DNA from: Candidatus Uhrbacteria bacterium
Lineage (GTDB): Bacteria > Patescibacteriota > Patescibacteriia > SG8-24
Direction: 5' to 3'
DNA: 21,723 nucleotides
NCBI GenBank assembly: GCA_016205965.1
Contig: JACQSM010000051.1
Coordinates: 1 to 21,723, forward strand
The position numbers and the translations under genes were made by a program. Within the stretch, counting starts at the first letter, position 1; the number at the start of each line of letters is the position of its first letter. The notes under the pieces were generated by a model. The model ran no database searches. It worked only from the letters and a program-made list of their open reading frames with translations, and was not told where the DNA came from. Below are positions 1 to 8,012 of this stretch, in pieces.

Positions 1-5
1 ACCAT
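1..5 (-). CDS. start of the next minus-strand gene (murG expected)
   Basis: An ATG on the minus strand (positions 5-3) is preceded, five bases away, by a strong purine-rich ribosome binding site (GGAGGA, positions 16-11). It lies 55 bases downstream of the ftsW stop, so it probably begins the next gene of the envelope unit. Only the start codon and two bases are inside the window, so no product can be read. In classical division clusters murG follows ftsW; that identity is inferred from gene order alone. Confidence 0.35.
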
Positions 6-10
6 AGCGA

Positions 11-16
11 TCCTCC
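11..16 (-). promoter_or_regulatory. canonical Shine-Dalgarno site
   Basis: On the minus strand the sequence reads GGAGGA, five bases before an ATG. It is one of the few clear ribosome binding sites in the window, where most genes lack one. Confidence 0.55.
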
Positions 17-29
17 GATCGATTCTCAC

Positions 30-49
30 GGGCGGCCTGAAGGCCGCCC
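30..49. other. GC-rich stem-loop between ftsW and the next gene
   Basis: A perfect 8-bp stem (GGCGGCC core, arms 30-37 and 42-49) closes a TGAA loop. Neither strand has a T-run after it, so it is not a typical intrinsic terminator. On the minus strand it lies between the ftsW stop and the downstream ribosome binding site, where it could stabilise or segment a polycistronic message. Confidence 0.55.
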
Positions 50-60
50 TCCAACATTGA

Positions 61-1176
61 TTACCCTTTTTTGTAGACGGTTTCAACTGCCTGGCCCGAA
101 ACGTTCACGACCATGCCCATGGCCGCGAGCGTGACCATGAGGGCGCTGCCGCCGTAGCTGACGAACGGCAGAGGCAGCCCGGTCAGGGGCAGCAGGCCGA
201 CCATCGAGCCGATGTTGAAGATCGTCTGGGCGAAGATCCAGCCGCAGACGCCGGCCACGAGCAACCGGCCGAAGCGATCCGGCGCCCGGCGCGCGATCGA
301 AGCGCAGCGCAGGATCAAAGCCGCGGCCAAGACCAAAAACGCCAGCGTCAGGATGAAACCCAGCTCCTCGGCCATGACGGCGAAAATCGAGTCGCTGACG
401 ACTTCGGGCAGGTAGAGATATTTCTGGCGCGAATGGCCGAGGCCCAGACCGACGATGCCGCCGGAACCGATCGCCAACAACGCCTGGTTGATGTGGTAGC
501 CGACGCCGCGCGGATCGAGCTCGGGATGCAGGAAGGTCATGAAACGGGCGGCCCGATACGGCGCCGCCTTGATGAGCGCGCCGATGAGGGCGACGCCGCC
601 GACGGCCAGGCCGGCCAGATGCGACCACGGCGCCCCGGCCACGAAATACACGATCACGGCCATGGTGCCGATGACCGAAAAGCTGCCCAGATCGGGCTGG
701 AGCATGATCATGATCGAGGCCAACCCGAGCACGGCCAAGAATCCGAGCAGCCCCTGCGACAGGTCGATAAAGCCTCTTTCCCCTCTCCGGTCGAACCAGG
801 CGGCCATGTAGGCGAGCAGCGCCAGTTTGGTGAACTCCGCCGGCTGGAACGAATAGCCGCCGATGTTGATCCAGCTGCGGGTCGTGCCCCACTCGGCGCC
901 GATCCCGGGCAAGAAGACCGCCGCCAGAAGCGCCAGCGAAACGATCAAAATCGGCGTGGCCAGACGGCGCCAGACGCGATAATCGAGCCGGGCCGAGATC
1001 CAAAAGAGAAACAGCCCGGGAATGAGGCCGAAGATCGCCTGGTGCTTGACGTACCAGTAGGCGTCGCCGAACTTTTGGAATGCCACCGGGCCCGAAGCCG
1101 AGGTCAGGATGACGAAGCCGACGGCGACGATCGCCGCCAGCAGCGAGAGCAGGAGATAGTCCGGGCGGCGGATCAT
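61..1176 (-). CDS. ftsW: FtsW, SEDS-family septal peptidoglycan polymerase
   Basis: This 371-residue polytopic membrane protein belongs to the FtsW/RodA/SpoVE (SEDS) family, which polymerises lipid II into glycan strands at the division septum with a class B penicillin-binding protein. Visible signatures are the TTRSWINIGGYSFQPAEF block (about residues 98-115), QPDLGS (160-165), the extracellular LPEVVSDSIFAVMAEELGF segment (about 256-274) that carries the conserved acidic residues of the SEDS catalytic region, and a C-terminal PFVSYGGSAL block (337-346). About ten hydrophobic segments are apparent. FtsW is preferred over RodA from the QPAEF block and the envelope-gene context, but the two are close relatives. 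The ATG at 1176 follows the lon stop by 19 bases with only a weak AGG upstream, consistent with read-through from lon. Confidence 0.92.
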   Translation of the reverse strand: MIRRPDYLLLSLLAAIVAVGFVILTSASGPVAFQKFGDAYWYVKHQAIFGLIPGLFLFWISARLDYRVWRRLATPILIVSLALLAAVFLPGIGAEWGTTRSWINIGGYSFQPAEFTKLALLAYMAAWFDRRGERGFIDLSQGLLGFLAVLGLASIMIMLQPDLGSFSVIGTMAVIVYFVAGAPWSHLAGLAVGGVALIGALIKAAPYRAARFMTFLHPELDPRGVGYHINQALLAIGSGGIVGLGLGHSRQKYLYLPEVVSDSIFAVMAEELGFILTLAFLVLAAALILRCASIARRAPDRFGRLLVAGVCGWIFAQTIFNIGSMVGLLPLTGLPLPFVSYGGSALMVTLAAMGMVVNVSGQAVETVYKKG

Positions 1177-1195
1177 GCGCCTGACTTACGCAAGG

Positions 1196-3565
1196 CTATT
1201 TCTTATGCGCCCGCCCGCCGGCCATGGCGGCGCGGACCACGTCGTCCATATTCTTGACGAACACGAATTTGAGCTTCTTGCGGACGTGTTCGGGCACGTC
1301 GACGATGTCTTTTTTGTTGGCCTCGGGGATGATGACGGTGGTGACGCCGGAGCGATGCGCGGCCAGGACTTTCTCTTTGACGCCGCCGATCTCGAGCGCC
1401 TTGCCGCGCAGCGAAATTTCGCCGGTCATGGCGATGTCGCGGCGGACTTTGGCGCCGGTCAGCATCGAAATAATGGCCGTGGCCATGGCCAAACCGGCCG
1501 AAGGGCCGTCTTTGGGCACGGCGCCGGCCGGCACATGGACATGGATGTCGTCCTCCTTATAGAAAGCGTTTTTGACGCCGAGTTTTTTGGCGATCGAGCG
1601 GGCGTAGGTGTAGGCGGCCCGGGCCGATTCCTGCATCACCTGGCCGAGATGTCCGGTCAGGATCAGCTCGCCTTTGCCGGGCATGCGGGTGGCTTCGATC
1701 TGCAGGATCTCGCCGCCGGTTTCGGTCCAGGCCAGGCCGGTGACCACGCCGACTTCGTCTTTCTCTTCGGTCATGGCGTAGCTGAACTTGGTCGGCCCGA
1801 GGAGTTCGGCGACGTCGGTGATCTCGATCGTTTTTTTGACGACCACGCCCTCGGCGACTTTGCGGGCCAGCTTCCGGCAGATCGAGGCGATCTCGCGTTC
1901 GAGGTTGCGGACGCCGGCTTCCCGGGTGTAATTGCGGATGATGGCGGCCAGCGCCTTGTCCGAAAAGGCGCACTGCCCGTCGGCCAGGCCGTTGTTGGCC
2001 AATTCCTTGGGCACCAGATAGGTAGTGGCGATGGCCAATTTCTCTTCTTCGGTGTAGCCGGGGAACTCGATCACCTCCATGCGGTCGCGCAATGCCGGCG
2101 GGACGGTGTCGAGGAGGTTGGCGGTGGTGATGAACATGACGTCCGACAGATCGAAGGGCACTTCGAGGTAGTGGTCGACGAAGGCGTTATTCTGTTCCGG
2201 ATCGAGCGCTTCGAGCAACGCCGCCGTCGGATCGCCGCGGAAGTCGGCGCCGACCTTGTCGATCTCATCGAGCATGAACACCGGATTCTTGGTTTTGACG
2301 TTCGAGATGCCCTGGACGATCCGTCCGGGCAAGGCGCCGACGTAGGTGCGTCGATGACCGCGGATCTCGGCTTCGTCGCGAATGCCGCCCAAACTCATCC
2401 GGTAGAACTTGCGGCCGATGGCGCGGGCGATCGATTTGCCGATGGACGTCTTGCCGGTGCCCGGCGGCCCGACGAAGCACAGGATCGGCCCCTTGATCTT
2501 GCCGACGAGTTTCTGGACGGCCAGATATTCAAGGATGCGCTCTTTCACCTTTTCGAGGCCGTAATGATCCTCTTCCAGGATCTTCTTGGCCTGCGAAATA
2601 TCGATGGCCGTCTGATCCTTGGCCGCCCAAGGGAGGTCGGCCAGCCACTCGAGATAGGTGCGGATGTAAGATATCTCCGGGCTGAACGACGGCATCGCTT
2701 GCATCCGAGCGAGTTCTTTGAGCGCCTTCTCCTCGACCTCGGGCGGCATGCCGGCTTTTTTGAGGCGGCCGCGGAACTCGTCCGATTCGGACTTGCCGCC
2801 GTTGGCGCCGAGCTCCTTTTCGATCGACTTGAGCTGCTCGCGCAGGAAAACCTCTTTCTGCATCTTATCGAGCTCTTTGCCGGTTTCCGCCTGGATCTTG
2901 GAAGCGATCTGCAAAACCTTGATCTGCCGGCCGAGCGCCTTGCTGACGCGGTCGAGCTTGGTCTCGATGTCGCCGGCCTCCAGAATCGATTGGCGCTCGT
3001 CGACCTTCAACTCTACATTGACGGCGACCAGATCGCAGAGCTGCCACGGATCGGTGATGTTGAGAATCACCAGCAAGATATCGAAGGGCACGTTCGCTCC
3101 CATGTTGACGACCTGACGGAACTGGTTGAGGACGCTGTAGGACAGCGCTTCGACCCGCTCTGTTTTTTTTACTTGCGGCTCGGGAAACGGCGCGACTTTG
3201 ACCTTCAGATAAGGATCGACGGCGGCGACCTCGATCACCCTGGCCCGAGCCACGCCCTCGACCAAAATGCGAACCGTGCCGTCGGGCTGCTTGGTCATCT
3301 CACGGACCTTGCCGAGGGTGCCGACCTTATAGAGATCGTCGAGGCCGGGCTCGGCGACGTCTTCTTTATTCTGGGCCACGAACAGCAAGACATGGTCGCG
3401 CTTCATGGCTTCTTCCAGGGCCTTCTGGGACTTCTCGCGCCGAATGACGATCGGCATGGCGATGCGCGGAAAAACGACCAGGTCCTTGAGCGGGATCAGG
3501 GGCACGTCGCGGCGGTCTTTGGAGCCGAAGAACTCTTGCAGGAAGTTGGTATCCTTGGCTTGCAT
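1196..3565 (-). CDS. lon: ATP-dependent protease Lon (LonA type)
   Basis: The 789-residue product is a soluble hexameric protease that unfolds and degrades misfolded and regulatory proteins. The N-terminal substrate-recognition domain spans roughly residues 20-210 and is followed by a helical segment. The AAA+ module has Walker A GPPGTGKT (366-373, Lys372) and Walker B VFMLDEID (429-436). The C-terminal Ser-Lys protease domain has PKDGPSAG with the nucleophile Ser689, and IGGVKEK with catalytic Lys730. Length is normal for LonA. It starts three bases after the mraY stop and is followed by ftsW, an unusual place for lon. No separate promoter is evident, so it is probably co-transcribed with the envelope genes. 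A heat-shock element was not seen. Confidence 0.97.
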   Translation of the reverse strand: MQAKDTNFLQEFFGSKDRRDVPLIPLKDLVVFPRIAMPIVIRREKSQKALEEAMKRDHVLLFVAQNKEDVAEPGLDDLYKVGTLGKVREMTKQPDGTVRILVEGVARARVIEVAAVDPYLKVKVAPFPEPQVKKTERVEALSYSVLNQFRQVVNMGANVPFDILLVILNITDPWQLCDLVAVNVELKVDERQSILEAGDIETKLDRVSKALGRQIKVLQIASKIQAETGKELDKMQKEVFLREQLKSIEKELGANGGKSESDEFRGRLKKAGMPPEVEEKALKELARMQAMPSFSPEISYIRTYLEWLADLPWAAKDQTAIDISQAKKILEEDHYGLEKVKERILEYLAVQKLVGKIKGPILCFVGPPGTGKTSIGKSIARAIGRKFYRMSLGGIRDEAEIRGHRRTYVGALPGRIVQGISNVKTKNPVFMLDEIDKVGADFRGDPTAALLEALDPEQNNAFVDHYLEVPFDLSDVMFITTANLLDTVPPALRDRMEVIEFPGYTEEEKLAIATTYLVPKELANNGLADGQCAFSDKALAAIIRNYTREAGVRNLEREIASICRKLARKVAEGVVVKKTIEITDVAELLGPTKFSYAMTEEKDEVGVVTGLAWTETGGEILQIEATRMPGKGELILTGHLGQVMQESARAAYTYARSIAKKLGVKNAFYKEDDIHVHVPAGAVPKDGPSAGLAMATAIISMLTGAKVRRDIAMTGEISLRGKALEIGGVKEKVLAAHRSGVTTVIIPEANKKDIVDVPEHVRKKLKFVFVKNMDDVVRAAMAGGRAHKK

Positions 3566-3568
3566 AGG

Positions 3569-4618
3569 CTAAAAAAATGCTTTATCGACCATGGCGGCGA
3601 TGAGGCCGGCCGTGGCCGTGACGCCGGCGACGATCCAAAAGCGCATGACGATTTTCGGCTCGGGCCAGCCGATAGCCTCAAGGTGGTGATGCAGCGGCGC
3701 CGACAGGAAGATTTTGCGCTGGCGGATCTTTTTGGAGGCTACTTGCATCATAACCGAAAGCGATTCCAGAACGAAGACGAAGCCGATGAGCGGCAAGAGC
3801 AGGGCGGTATTGGTGAGCATGGCCACGACCCCGAGGGTGACGCCCAGCGACATGGCCCCGGTGTCGCCCATGAAGAAGGCCGCCGGGTTGATGTTGTGCC
3901 AAAGAAAGGCGGCCAGGCTGCCGGCGATGACGCCGCAGAAAGCGGCCAGATCGGTCTTGCCCTGGATGAAGGCGATAGCGACGTAGGCCGAAAAGCACGA
4001 CAGCAGGACGCCGCCGGCCAGGCCGTCGAGTCCGTCGGTCTCGTTGACCGAGAAGGATGTCGCCACGATCACCAGAATAAAGAACGGCACGTACCAGGCG
4101 CCGATGTTGTAGGAACCGACGAACGGCACGCGCAGCAGATCCCAATCGAGCTTGGTGAAGAACCACAGGGCGCCGACGGCGGCGATGGCGGTGTAGATGA
4201 AAAGCCGATGCCGCATGCGCAATCCCCCGCCCGACGGTCCGATGCGGCGGGCGTTGTAGTAGTCGTCGAGCAGGCCGACCAGGGCCGAGGCCAGCAGGGC
4301 GCCGGCCGGCAGCAGCGTTTGCTGCCGCGAAAAGAAAGAGAAATTCTCGAAAAACGCCCAGCCGGTCAGTTCGGCCCCGTAATGGAAGAAGGCCAGCAGG
4401 GCGATGGTCGTAAACCAGATCAGGACGCCGCCCATGGTCGGCGTGCCCGCCTTGGCCTCATGCATCTTCGAAAAAACGGGTGTTTCGGCCCCGTCGCGGA
4501 TCTGCTTGCCCAGGCGGTACTTGCGCAGCAGACGGACCAAGAGAGGCGTCCAAGCCAAGGCGACCACGAACGCTAGGGTGGTCAGGAAGAGAATCTTGAT
4601 GATGTCCAAAAACGGCAT
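3569..4618 (-). CDS. mraY: MraY, phospho-MurNAc-pentapeptide translocase
   Basis: The 349-residue integral membrane enzyme transfers phospho-MurNAc-pentapeptide from UDP to undecaprenyl phosphate, giving lipid I on the inner face of the membrane. Family motifs are all present: AGTPTMGG (57-64), the Mg-binding LLDDYYN (116-122, Asp118-Asp119), NETDGLDGLAGG (192-203), GDTGAMSLG (251-259) and the PLHHHLE histidine motif (308-314). About ten membrane segments are visible and the length is typical. The gene lies downstream of a small membrane-protein gene and the 4654-4734 palindrome. Its ATG lacks an obvious ribosome binding site. lon follows after three bases and then ftsW; murD, often found between mraY and ftsW, is absent here. 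Confidence 0.97.
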   Translation of the reverse strand: MPFLDIIKILFLTTLAFVVALAWTPLLVRLLRKYRLGKQIRDGAETPVFSKMHEAKAGTPTMGGVLIWFTTIALLAFFHYGAELTGWAFFENFSFFSRQQTLLPAGALLASALVGLLDDYYNARRIGPSGGGLRMRHRLFIYTAIAAVGALWFFTKLDWDLLRVPFVGSYNIGAWYVPFFILVIVATSFSVNETDGLDGLAGGVLLSCFSAYVAIAFIQGKTDLAAFCGVIAGSLAAFLWHNINPAAFFMGDTGAMSLGVTLGVVAMLTNTALLLPLIGFVFVLESLSVMMQVASKKIRQRKIFLSAPLHHHLEAIGWPEPKIVMRFWIVAGVTATAGLIAAMVDKAFF

Positions 4619-4653
4619 GGTAATGAAATCAGTGACTCAGTCAAGCGGGATGA

Positions 4654-4734
4654 CTTTTCGCTTCCTGCGCGAAGGCGCGGCGAAGGCGTAGTAGAACTAC
4701 GACGAGGCGCGCCGACAATGCAGGAAGCGAAAAG
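4654..4734. repeat. 81-nt nested palindrome (REP/MITE-like or structured RNA)
   Basis: Outer arms of 15 bp are perfect inverted repeats (CTTTTCGCTTCCTGC at 4654-4668 and its complement at 4720-4734). Inside, a 6-bp middle stem pairs 4674-4679 with 4708-4713, and a 6-bp inner stem pairs 4687-4692 with 4696-4701 around an AGA loop. That is 27 paired bases with small, almost symmetrical internal loops. No T-run follows on either strand, so it is not a standard terminator. It sits in the 130-bp gap between the small membrane-protein gene and mraY, both on the minus strand. No second copy is seen in the window. Confidence 0.75.
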
Positions 4735-4748
4735 GCGCCCGCCATGGC

Positions 4749-5126
4749 TCATCCGATGTTGAGCATGACGGCCATGATGCCGCCGGCGGCCAGGGCGGTT
4801 TCGATGACGAGGGTCAGGAAGAGCACGCCGTGGCTCATGACGCCGTGCGTTCGGCCGACGGCATGAGCCGCCGGAACGTTGAGCAGCAAGACAACGGCGC
4901 CCAAGACCGGATAGACGAAGATCTTCCACCATTCGGCGATCCAGTCGACGCCGAAGTCGGCGGTGTAATGCAGACGCAGGAATTCGAGACTGCCGAGCCG
5001 CGGCACCAGAAAAAAAACGATCACCGCCCACTGGGCGACGAGCGCCAGGCAAGCGAGCGCGAGCATGGCCCGGCCGGCCCGATGGCGGGGCCCCAGAGCG
5101 GCCAATTTTTGGCGCAGCGGATGCAT
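4749..5126 (-). CDS. small conserved-type membrane protein, function unknown
   Basis: The 125-residue product has a basic N terminus (residues 1-19), then three hydrophobic segments at about 20-42, 68-86 and 98-122. Between the first two is an aromatic LHYTADFGVDWIAEWWKIF region (52-70) that resembles, from memory, a small membrane protein common in CPR genomes; I cannot name its family. The reading frame could extend upstream to 5306, but that would run into pilB and its extra residues look like antisense translation. The ATG at 5126 leaves a 49-bp divergent promoter region shared with pilB. It is the first gene of the minus-strand unit leading to mraY, with the palindrome at 4654-4734 in between. 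Confidence 0.75.
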   Translation of the reverse strand: MHPLRQKLAALGPRHRAGRAMLALACLALVAQWAVIVFFLVPRLGSLEFLRLHYTADFGVDWIAEWWKIFVYPVLGAVVLLLNVPAAHAVGRTHGVMSHGVLFLTLVIETALAAGGIMAVMLNIG

Positions 5127-5135
5127 AGCGGAATC

Positions 5136-5165
5136 AGTGTACAGGCATGACCGCGAAATGGTAAA
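5136..5165 (-). promoter_or_regulatory. candidate promoter for the small membrane-protein gene
   Basis: On the minus strand TTTACC (5165-5160) and TACACT (5141-5136) are 18 bases apart, each matching four of six consensus positions. The ATG at 5126 is nine bases past the -10, so the transcript would be almost leaderless. These elements overlap the opposing pilB promoter. Confidence 0.4.
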
Positions 5166-5167
5166 CT
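5138..5167 (+). promoter_or_regulatory. candidate pilB-operon promoter with extended -10
   Basis: TGTACA (5138-5143) and TAAACT (5162-5167) are separated by 18 bases. A TG one base before the -10 (5159-5160) forms an extended -10. The pilB ATG at 5176 is eight bases downstream of the -10, so the message would begin at or just before the start codon. Confidence 0.45.
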
Positions 5168-5175
5168 GGCGGCGT

Positions 5176-6915
5176 ATGCTCAACGACGAACTCCTCAAGA
5201 AGATCCTTCGCGACACCGGCACGTTCGACGCCAACGGCGTCAAACAGCTGCTCCAAGAGAACAAGGACAAGGATCCGAACATGAGCCTTGAATCCTTCCT
5301 GCTCAAGGATAAGAAGATGCCGGAAGAGATGCTCTACCGCATCGTCGCCCAATTCTACAAATTACCGTTCATCAACCTGCGCGACCAGCCGATCCGCCAG
5401 GACGTGCTCTTCATGATTCCCGAGGCGATCGCCGTGTCGCACAAGATCGTCGCTTTCGAAAAAACCGAGAACGAACTCAAGGTCGCCACCCTCGAACCGA
5501 CGGATCTTCAGACATTCGAGTTCATCAAACGCAAGACCGGCATCAAACTCAAGGTTTTCTTCGCCAATCCGCAGTCGATCGAGGAAGCGCTGAAACAATA
5601 CCGACAGAGTTTGAGCGCGGAGTTCGGCGCGCTCACGGTCATCAAGAAACCCTCGGAAGACGACAAGGACGACGAAAAAAAACTCTCGCAGTTGGCCGAG
5701 GACATTCCGGTAGTCAGGGTGGTCGACTCGATTCTCGAGCACGCGATCATCGAGGGCGCCTCCGACATCCACATCGAACCGACCGAGACCGACGTCGTCG
5801 TCCGATTCCGCATCGACGGCGTGCTCCGGCCGGTCATGACCTTTCCGAAGGTGGTGGCTCCCGGCATCGTGGCCCGCATCAAGATCCTTTCCAACCTGAA
5901 GCTCGACGAGCATCGCATGCCGCAAGACGGGCGTTTCAAAATCGAAAATCCCAACTACAAATTCTCGATGCGCGTGTCGATGCTGCCGGTCTACGACGGC
6001 GAAAAAATAGTCATGCGCCTGCTCTCGGAGACGGCCAAGGCCCTGACGCTGGATCAGCTCGGCTTTCAGCCCAAATCCAAAGACATCATCACGCGCAACA
6101 TCAGGAAGCCGCACGGCGTCGTCTTCGTCACCGGCCCGACCGGTTCGGGAAAATCGACCACTCTGTACTCCATCCTCGGCATCCTCAATACGCCCAAAGT
6201 GAACATCTCGACCATCGAGGATCCGATCGAATACCGGATGCCGGGCGTCAATCAGAGCCAAGTCAACGCCAAGATCGGTTTCACCTTCGCCTCCGGGCTC
6301 CGCGCCCTGCTGCGCCAGGATCCGAACGTCATCATGGTCGGCGAGGTCCGCGACGAAGAAACCGCGAGCATCGCCGTGCAGGCGGCCATGACCGGCCATT
6401 TGGTGCTCGGCACGCTCCACACCAACGACGCCGCCACCGCCCTGCCCCGCCTGATCGACATGCACGTGCCGCCGTTCCTGATCGCCTACACCACCAACCT
6501 GATCGTGGCCCAGCGTCTGGTCCGCAAGATCTGCCAGAACTGCATCACTTCCTTCAAGATGCCCAAGCACATCCTCCAGCAGCTGCGCGAGCAGATCGAC
6601 ATCGATTCGATCTGGACGACGCTCCGGCGCGAAGGCGTCGTGGCCAAGGATCAAAAAATCGAAGAAACGACCTTCTGGCGCGGCGCCGGCTGCGTCCAGT
6701 GCAACCAGGAGGGATACAAAGGACGCATGGGCATCTACGAAATGCTCGAAGTTTCCGACGACATCAGCCGGCTGATCAACTCCAAGGCTTCGGCCGGCGA
6801 CATCAAGGAAGCGGCCGTCAAGGCCGGCATGGTTTCCATGATCGAGGACGGCTTCACCAAGGCGGTCAGGGCGGTAACGACGATCGAGGAGATTCTGCGC
6901 GTTACCAAGGAATAG
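5176..6915 (+). CDS. pilB: PilB, type IV pilus assembly ATPase
   Basis: The 579-residue cytoplasmic hexameric ATPase of the PilB/GspE family powers pilin polymerisation. An N-terminal MshEN-like domain covers about residues 35-140. The ATPase core carries the Asp box (SDIHIEPTETD, about 196-206), Walker A GPTGSGKST (320-328, Lys326), Walker B VIMVGEVRDEE (385-395, Glu390) and the His-box region GHLVLGTLHTNDA (407-419). A zinc-type tetracysteine (Cys453, Cys456, Cys506, Cys509) marks PilB rather than the retraction ATPase PilT. The frame is open back to 5065, but the extra N-terminal residues overlap the divergent gene and look non-native, so the ATG at 5176 is chosen; another in-frame ATG at 5158 is possible. 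No ribosome binding site is visible. It is the first gene of the pilus operon. Confidence 0.95.
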   Translation: MLNDELLKKILRDTGTFDANGVKQLLQENKDKDPNMSLESFLLKDKKMPEEMLYRIVAQFYKLPFINLRDQPIRQDVLFMIPEAIAVSHKIVAFEKTENELKVATLEPTDLQTFEFIKRKTGIKLKVFFANPQSIEEALKQYRQSLSAEFGALTVIKKPSEDDKDDEKKLSQLAEDIPVVRVVDSILEHAIIEGASDIHIEPTETDVVVRFRIDGVLRPVMTFPKVVAPGIVARIKILSNLKLDEHRMPQDGRFKIENPNYKFSMRVSMLPVYDGEKIVMRLLSETAKALTLDQLGFQPKSKDIITRNIRKPHGVVFVTGPTGSGKSTTLYSILGILNTPKVNISTIEDPIEYRMPGVNQSQVNAKIGFTFASGLRALLRQDPNVIMVGEVRDEETASIAVQAAMTGHLVLGTLHTNDAATALPRLIDMHVPPFLIAYTTNLIVAQRLVRKICQNCITSFKMPKHILQQLREQIDIDSIWTTLRREGVVAKDQKIEETTFWRGAGCVQCNQEGYKGRMGIYEMLEVSDDISRLINSKASAGDIKEAAVKAGMVSMIEDGFTKAVRAVTTIEEILRVTKE

Positions 6916-6917
6916 CC

Positions 6918-8012
6918 ATGCCGTCTCTCAAAGAAAAACTGGAGCGCTACCTGGTCGAGAACGCCAAAATCCCGCTGGACCAGCGGGTGTTCTTCACCGA
7001 AAACCTAAGGGTCATGATCCATGCCGGCCTGTCGATGTCGGAAGCGCTCAATACCCTGTCGCTCCAGTCGGAATCGAAAACCTTCCGCAAGATCATCACC
7101 GAGGTCAAGGAAAACGTCGAGTCGGGAAAATCGCTGTCTTTCGGGCTGTCCAAATTCCCACGGACCTTCGCGCCGATTTTCATCAGCATGGTCCAGGTCG
7201 GCGAAGTCTCCGGCACGCTCGAAGAAAATCTTCAGGAGCTGACGACCCAGATGAAAAAGGACTACGAGCTGCGCTCCAAGGTCAAGGGCGCCATGACCTA
7301 TCCGGCGGTCATCTTGGTGGCCATGCTCGGCATCACCACCGGCCTGATCGTTTTCGTGCTGCCGAAACTTTTGGACGTGTTCAAGGAATTCGGCGACGTC
7401 CAGCTGCCGCTGCCGACCAGGATCCTGATGTCCGTCAGCGATTTCGTCCAAGCCAACGGCATCCTGGTGGCGATCGGCGCCGCCATCCTCGTCATTCTGT
7501 TCATCGCCTTCGCCCGGACCAAGCGGGGCGGCAAGATCCTGGATGCGGCAATTCTCAAAAGCCCGATCATCGGTCCGATCGCCAAAAAAGTCAACCTGGC
7601 GCGTTTTTCACGGACCGTTTCGGCCCTGCTCAAGACGGACATCCCGGTGGTCCAAGCCTTCACCATCACCAGCGACGTCCTCTCGAACATCCACTATCGC
7701 ACGGCCATCCTCGAGGCCGGAGAAAAAATCAAAAAAGGCGAGACCATTTCGCAAGTACTCGGCCGCCACCCCAAACTGTTCCCGCCGCTGGTCGTCCAGA
7801 TGGTCTACGTCGGGGAGCGTTCCGGCACGGTCGATTCGCTTTTGGCCGACATCGCCAATTTCTACGAACAGCAGGTCGACAACGTGCTCGACAACCTTTC
7901 CTCGATCATCGAGCCGATCCTCATCCTGACGCTCGGCTTCATGGTCGGCGGCATCGCCCTGGCCGTCATCACGCCGATTTACGCCCTGACCCAGTCGATC
8001 GCGGAATCTTGA
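6918..8012 (+). CDS. pilC: PilC, inner-membrane platform protein of the pilus
   Basis: The 364-residue product contains two GspF/T2SF domains (about residues 22-148 and 225-352), each ending in a membrane helix, plus a middle membrane segment near 181-200. Repeated family signatures are FISMVQVGEVSGTL (88-101) and MVYVGERSGTV (295-305). PilC couples PilB ATPase motion to pilin insertion in the inner membrane. The ATG at 6918 is two bases after the pilB stop and has a proper AAGGA site (6907-6911) six bases upstream; the frame's longer upstream extension overlaps pilB and is rejected. Its TGA stop shares its final base with the ATG of the next gene, indicating translational coupling. Confidence 0.95.
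   Translation: MPSLKEKLERYLVENAKIPLDQRVFFTENLRVMIHAGLSMSEALNTLSLQSESKTFRKIITEVKENVESGKSLSFGLSKFPRTFAPIFISMVQVGEVSGTLEENLQELTTQMKKDYELRSKVKGAMTYPAVILVAMLGITTGLIVFVLPKLLDVFKEFGDVQLPLPTRILMSVSDFVQANGILVAIGAAILVILFIAFARTKRGGKILDAAILKSPIIGPIAKKVNLARFSRTVSALLKTDIPVVQAFTITSDVLSNIHYRTAILEAGEKIKKGETISQVLGRHPKLFPPLVVQMVYVGERSGTVDSLLADIANFYEQQVDNVLDNLSSIIEPILILTLGFMVGGIALAVITPIYALTQSIAES

Noticed and set aside
1175..4576. 1133-codon open frame on the plus strand
   Set aside because: It is antisense to lon and mraY, both certain genes. The translation is rich in His, Gly, Asp and Arg with no domain signature, as expected from the complement of GC-rich codons.
4582..5052. 156-codon minus-strand frame crossing the palindrome
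   Set aside because: It overlaps the small membrane-protein gene in another frame and translates through the inverted repeat; no hydrophobic or family signature.
5065..5175. 37-codon N-terminal extension of pilB
   Set aside because: It runs through the divergent gene and its promoter, is Arg/Trp-rich and not part of the PilB family.
5362..6654. 430-codon minus-strand frame opposite pilB
   Set aside because: pilB has complete ATPase motifs across the whole stretch; the antisense product shows none.
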